Shown one piece after another: positions 60,668-64,000 of a stretch of 64,000 nt of DNA (position 1 is the stretch's first letter; every line of letters begins with the position of its first letter). The notes below the pieces were generated by a model. That model was given only the letters and a program-made list of their open reading frames with translations. It did no database searches and had not been told where the DNA came from. This DNA is from Candidatus Thorarchaeota archaeon (GTDB taxonomy: Archaea > Asgardarchaeota > Thorarchaeia > Thorarchaeales > Thorarchaeaceae). The position numbers were made by a program, and so were the translations under genes. The stretch lies in assembly GCA_029855935.1 (NCBI GenBank), contig JAGSHN010000022.1, positions 1-64,000 of the forward strand. The letters are read 5' to 3'.

Positions 60668-61756
60668 ATGAGAGACCTGACCGTTCTTGTCACGGGAGCG
60701 ACAGCGCCCGGTTTCGTGAGTATCGTGAAGGCTCTGAGGAAGAGCCGCAAGTACAGAATGAGAATCATAGGGACAGATTTTCGCCTTCGGCCCAGTTCCT
60801 TTCACTTTGCGGACGAGGCCATCCTCTTGCCCGACAACAGGTCATCTGAGTTTGCGAACGCACTCATAGAGGTGTGCGAGAAGAAGCACGTCGATGTTAT
60901 ACTGCCCATTCGGACTGACGATCAGCTTCCAATCTGCGAGAATCTGAGACAGTTCAGAGAGGTTGATACGGAACCAGCAATCGTGGTCACGAATCCCAGG
61001 CTGATGCGAACGCTACTTGACAAGAAGAAGTTGTTGGAGTACAGTTCACGTGTACTGGACTTGGAGATCCCGCGGTTCGCGTCAGCGAGCACCCGGACAG
61101 ACCTTGAGAAGGCAGTTGAGAGGTTGGGATATCCTGACAGACCAGTCGTCGTAAAACCCTCCCTGTCACAAGGAAGCCGCGGGTTCAGGATCCTCGACGC
61201 CACAAAGGACCGTCGAACACTGTTCTTTGAGGAGAAGCCAACGGGCATCTACACAACGCTGGATGACTTGGTGAGCATTGTCGGCGAGAGGTTCCCAGAG
61301 CTCCTTGTGATGGAATACCTCCCGGGAAAGGAATACACATTGGATGTCCTGTGCAGAAAGGGACGCACCTTTGCAGTAGTTCCACGTCTGAGAGTAAGAA
61401 TGACGGGCGGAATAACAACTGGCGGCATAGTGGCAAAGGACGAGAACTATGAGACTCTCCACTCCACTGCCTCCGCGCTAGTCGAGGGCTTTGGAGCCTC
61501 ATACAATCTTGGCATGCAGCTGAGGGAGTCCGACTCGGGGACACCGCTCTTGCTTGAGATAAATCCTCGGCTGCAGGGCACAACAATCATCAGTGTAGCC
61601 GCGGGGGTCAACATCCCGGAACTGATGGTACAGATGGCCCTCCGCGAATACGACTACGACACCCGCTTTGATGTGCGCTGGGGACTTGAGATGGATCGCG
61701 TCTGGTTTGAAGTCTTCCAGTTTGAGGAAAGGACGTGGGCGACTGATGACCTCTGA
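60668..61756 (+). CDS. ATP-grasp ligase (carbamoyl-phosphate-synthase-like)
   Basis: The product is 362 residues. N-terminal Rossmann-like VLVTGATAPGFVSIVKAL, then the ATP-grasp core: VVVKPSLSQGSRGFRI, MEYLPGKEYTLDVLC and LLEINPRLQGTT. It ligates a carboxylate to an amine or thiol with ATP; in polysaccharide loci such enzymes add amino acids to sugars. ATG 60668 has GGAG nine bases upstream. The last 11 bases overlap the HAD gene. Confidence 0.88.
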   Translation: MRDLTVLVTGATAPGFVSIVKALRKSRKYRMRIIGTDFRLRPSSFHFADEAILLPDNRSSEFANALIEVCEKKHVDVILPIRTDDQLPICENLRQFREVDTEPAIVVTNPRLMRTLLDKKKLLEYSSRVLDLEIPRFASASTRTDLEKAVERLGYPDRPVVVKPSLSQGSRGFRILDATKDRRTLFFEEKPTGIYTTLDDLVSIVGERFPELLVMEYLPGKEYTLDVLCRKGRTFAVVPRLRVRMTGGITTGGIVAKDENYETLHSTASALVEGFGASYNLGMQLRESDSGTPLLLEINPRLQGTTIISVAAGVNIPELMVQMALREYDYDTRFDVRWGLEMDRVWFEVFQFEERTWATDDL

Positions 61757-62150
61757 TATTGTCATACTTGATCTGGACGAGACTCTTGTCCGCAGAGATG
61801 GCTCACACGATGATCTGGCGGCCCTGCGAACTCTCAGGGAGATGGGGGTGGAGCTCTGTCTCGCGTCACGCAATGATCTGTACCACGCGGAGGACGTTCT
61901 CCAATCGTTGCAAGTCAGAGAACTCTTCAGCCTTGTGATGGCGGATTTCCGTCCCAAGTGGATTCAGGTGCGCCACATTCTCACACACTACGAAACGCGG
62001 GGACTGAGCATTGGTCGCGTGGTCTTTGTTGATGACTACGGCCCCAACGTGATGGAGGTTCGTAGGCATCTGCCAGACGTGATAGCACTGCAGTACGGAG
62101 TGGACATCAGAGAGCTGTCAGAGATTCTGGAGCAGATACGGAGTGATTGA
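61746..62150 (+). CDS. Small HAD-family phosphatase overlapping the ATP-grasp gene
   Basis: The product is 134 residues. HAD motif I is LDLDETLVRR, motif II CLASRND, and DDYGPNVMEVR the acidic motif; there is little room for a cap, as in the magnesium-dependent phosphatase-1 group. Its overlap with the ATP-grasp gene suggests the two enzymes act on one pathway. The substrate is unknown. Confidence 0.85.
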   Translation: MTSDIVILDLDETLVRRDGSHDDLAALRTLREMGVELCLASRNDLYHAEDVLQSLQVRELFSLVMADFRPKWIQVRHILTHYETRGLSIGRVVFVDDYGPNVMEVRRHLPDVIALQYGVDIRELSEILEQIRSD

Positions 62151-62210
62151 AGACAACGCTCATAGGAGTACTTGACGGATGAGGTACTTTGAAGGACGGT
62201 GGGCAACATC

Positions 62211-63221
62211 TTGAAGATTCTTCACGCAAGTCACAAGGGCCTCCCTGATCAGCGCATAGAACGCGCAGCCTACGTGGCTCGAAAACACGGACACCAGATC
62301 ATCTTTCTTGGCATGGGCAACAAGGACCAGCCCGATCTCGATGTCTTTGATCGGATAGTGATGCTGCCCAGTATCAACAACCGTCAGGCCGTCACTGACA
62401 AGGGTGCTCGGCGGCGATGGGCTCGGGCTGTGGAGGAGATATCCCCTGACATTGTACACGCCAATGACATCATAGCTGCAGAGTTCACACGTGCCCTAGA
62501 TGTGACGATGGTCTATGACGATCACGAGTATTGGAGCGCTCAGCGCATTGTATACCAGAACTGGCCGGCATGGAAGAGACTGGCAATTCGACCATTTCTC
62601 AAGGCAATTCCCCGCTGGGAACGGGAGATCGTCTCGCACCACGTCACCATCACAGTGAGCCAGGCAATTGCACAGGAACACAGGCGCTACGGAAAGTATG
62701 TCTTTGTACTGCAGAACTTCTGCCTCTTGGATGAGGTCAAGGACCTTCCCGTGAATCCGCAGAGGAGCGGTATCGCCTATGTCGGTGATGATTTCAGGAG
62801 AAAGAAGTTCAGCCCTCACCGGGATATGACCGGCCTGCGTGAACACGTAGAGTTCGATGATTTCTCGGGCCTTCCACGGCGAGAACTGTACTTGAGGCTC
62901 ACGGAGTACAAATACGGCCTACTACCATTCAGGACCAATCCCTACACCAGGTACTCCAACTCGGCAAAGACGTTCGACTATCTGAACTGCGGGCTTGTTG
63001 TCTTGATGAGCCGCGGCCTCTATGACGCACACGGTGGGCTACCGTATACGGTTCCCTTCGACTCGTATGATCAAATAGGTGAGATTGTTGAGGGGTACGA
63101 CGCGCCCCCGCCCGAGGAGATAATGCGCTACGCCCACGAAAACTTCGTCTGGGAGGCACAGGAGAGGACCCTCTTTGAGGCGTACAGCACGGCTCTAGAG
63201 CTAGACGCACACCACTCTTAA
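62211..63221 (+). CDS. Glycosyltransferase (GT-B), paralogue B
   Basis: The product is 336 residues, closely related to the protein at 57141: KILHASHKGLPDQRIERAAY, VYDDHEYWSAQR, ITVSQAIAQEHRRY, YLRLTEYKYGLLPF, TRYSNSAKTFDYLNCGL. TTG 62211 matches the paralogue's N-terminus and has GGTGGG about seven bases upstream; GTG 62199 would add four residues. The two copies are on opposite strands about 4 kb apart. Confidence 0.88.
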   Translation: MKILHASHKGLPDQRIERAAYVARKHGHQIIFLGMGNKDQPDLDVFDRIVMLPSINNRQAVTDKGARRRWARAVEEISPDIVHANDIIAAEFTRALDVTMVYDDHEYWSAQRIVYQNWPAWKRLAIRPFLKAIPRWEREIVSHHVTITVSQAIAQEHRRYGKYVFVLQNFCLLDEVKDLPVNPQRSGIAYVGDDFRRKKFSPHRDMTGLREHVEFDDFSGLPRRELYLRLTEYKYGLLPFRTNPYTRYSNSAKTFDYLNCGLVVLMSRGLYDAHGGLPYTVPFDSYDQIGEIVEGYDAPPPEEIMRYAHENFVWEAQERTLFEAYSTALELDAHHS

Positions 63222-63305
63222 AGACGGGCGTCGATGAACAACGGAACCGCATCCACAGTCAGTGCAGTGCCATCCTGCAGACCCAGACTATTGATGAGGC
63301 GATAT

Positions 63306-64000
63306 CTAGCTGCTCGTGGAGGAACGGTGCGAGGCAAACAGTCTTGCCATACACCACCGCACAATATCAAGAAGGACTAGAATGCCGAGTACAATGCTCG
63401 CGACTACTATACCATAGTAGGCGACCTCCCAGTTCAGAAGCTCGTCCAGAACGAAGAGGGGACGCGTCTTGTACCCGCTCCACTTGTTGTGGTAGTACTG
63501 GAATATTGTGACACCCGTGTACTCGTACAGCTTGCCCGTCAGGTCAACATGGATCTTCTGATAGTTTAGTGGGGCCAGCTTCACTGGATAGGCGAGATGA
63601 TAACGCGTCCAGTTGTAGGGCAGGTCATACTTGTATAGATTCGAGGCCGCTGCAACGACACCAAGATTGAACACCTTTGTCAATCGCGACATATTCAACA
63701 CGAGGTTCGCCTGATAGAGATGGTGAAGTGCAAATAAGAACCCATTCAGGACAAGAGGGCTACTGTAGGAGGGGTCAATGCTGGGAGGGACAATGTACTC
63801 CGGATACCAGGAGGTTCCATCGTCGAGAACCAGCAAGTCACCGCCCTGCTCAACTGGAACCTCAAAGGAGGTCACAATCCTCTCACAGACCTCAAGCACA
63901 GACTCATCGTGGTAGATTCCGTAGTATAGGGCCAGAGCGTTGATTGCCTTTGCATCGACCATCGAGGAGTACCATCCAACCGGCAAGTCCCAGATGGCAA
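63306..64000 (-). CDS. D-glucuronyl C5-epimerase C-terminal-like membrane protein (cut by the right edge)
   Basis: The frame continues past the window end, so only the C-terminal ~231 residues are seen. WYSSMVDAKAINALAL and the late VKLAPLNYQKIHVDL with LYEYTGVTIFQYYHNKWSGY resemble the C-terminal domain of glucuronyl C5-epimerases (GLCE/heparosan-alginate types), which flip uronic acids in a polymer. A C-terminal membrane helix (about the last 40 residues) anchors it, with the catalytic part likely outside. It fits the uronic-acid genes of this locus. Confidence 0.75.
   Translation of the reverse strand, partial: AIWDLPVGWYSSMVDAKAINALALYYGIYHDESVLEVCERIVTSFEVPVEQGGDLLVLDDGTSWYPEYIVPPSIDPSYSSPLVLNGFLFALHHLYQANLVLNMSRLTKVFNLGVVAAASNLYKYDLPYNWTRYHLAYPVKLAPLNYQKIHVDLTGKLYEYTGVTIFQYYHNKWSGYKTRPLFVLDELLNWEVAYYGIVVASIVLGILVLLDIVRWCMARLFASHRSSTSS

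Noticed and set aside
1-64000. CRISPR arrays, tRNA or rRNA genes, transposases
   Set aside because: I found no regular spaced repeats, no T-loop consensus in gaps, and no transposase motif.

Overview
The window is archaeal. It shows TATA-box promoters about 25-45 bases upstream of starts, several apparently leaderless genes, and archaeal information-processing proteins: a RecJ/GAN-type DHH nuclease, NreA with a C-terminal PCNA-binding box, endonuclease Q, an ASH-Ski2-like helicase, AlaX and a HerA-like ATPase. GC content looks moderately high. A full-length eukaryote-like RNA polymerase subunit Rpb5, a PRMT-like methyltransferase, a SNAP/TPR-like adaptor and a Mer-like reductase suggest an Asgard archaeon, with Thorarchaeia as my best guess. 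This is inferred from gene content; there is no rRNA or other marker in the window to settle it.

Layout. Bases 1-12,300 hold a partial gene end, a SNAP-like TPR/Ig protein, AlaX, a diverged NreA paralogue, two tandem zinc-ribbon membrane proteins, a very acidic 51-residue protein, MTA phosphorylase, a purine phosphoribosyltransferase, the PRMT-like enzyme, a TPR/zinc-ribbon protein and a Nudix hydrolase. Bases 12,300-24,700 carry the DHH nuclease, a cupin, a HAD phosphatase, a B3/B4 tRNA-editing-like protein, the HerA-like ATPase with a long charged helix, membrane proteins, an MFS transporter and an SLC13-type transporter. Bases 24,800-29,600 hold two coupled unknown genes followed by the Ski2-like helicase. 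Bases 29,600-34,400 hold small zinc proteins, a DUF131-type membrane protein, an MBL-fold hydrolase, a GNAT-like protein and the Mer-like reductase. Bases 34,500-38,950 carry an MDR dehydrogenase followed by a DNA-repair group (EndoQ, a coupled small protein, an HTH/zinc-ribbon regulator, NreA). Bases 39,000-46,700 hold an orphan TadC/GspF-like protein, regulators, a 39-residue desulforedoxin domain, Rpb5, a dolichol-kinase-like enzyme, a CinA-like protein and an HD hydrolase.

From 46,796 to the right edge is a surface-glycan locus. It encodes two nucleotide-sugar dehydrogenases, a non-hydrolysing UDP-GlcNAc 2-epimerase, a TagF-like polyol-phosphate transferase coupled to a nucleotidyltransferase, three glycosyltransferases (two are close paralogues), an asparagine-synthase-type amidotransferase, a PIG-L deacetylase, an ATP-grasp ligase overlapping a HAD phosphatase, a cut-off C5-epimerase-like protein, and two unknown membrane proteins that together carry three copies of one module. 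Together these could make an anionic, amide- or amino-acid-decorated uronate polymer with polyol phosphate.

I see no rRNA, tRNA, CRISPR array, insertion sequence or phage gene. Two genes (cupin at 15,129; dehydrogenase at 34,503) appear to start at CTG, and several others at TTG.
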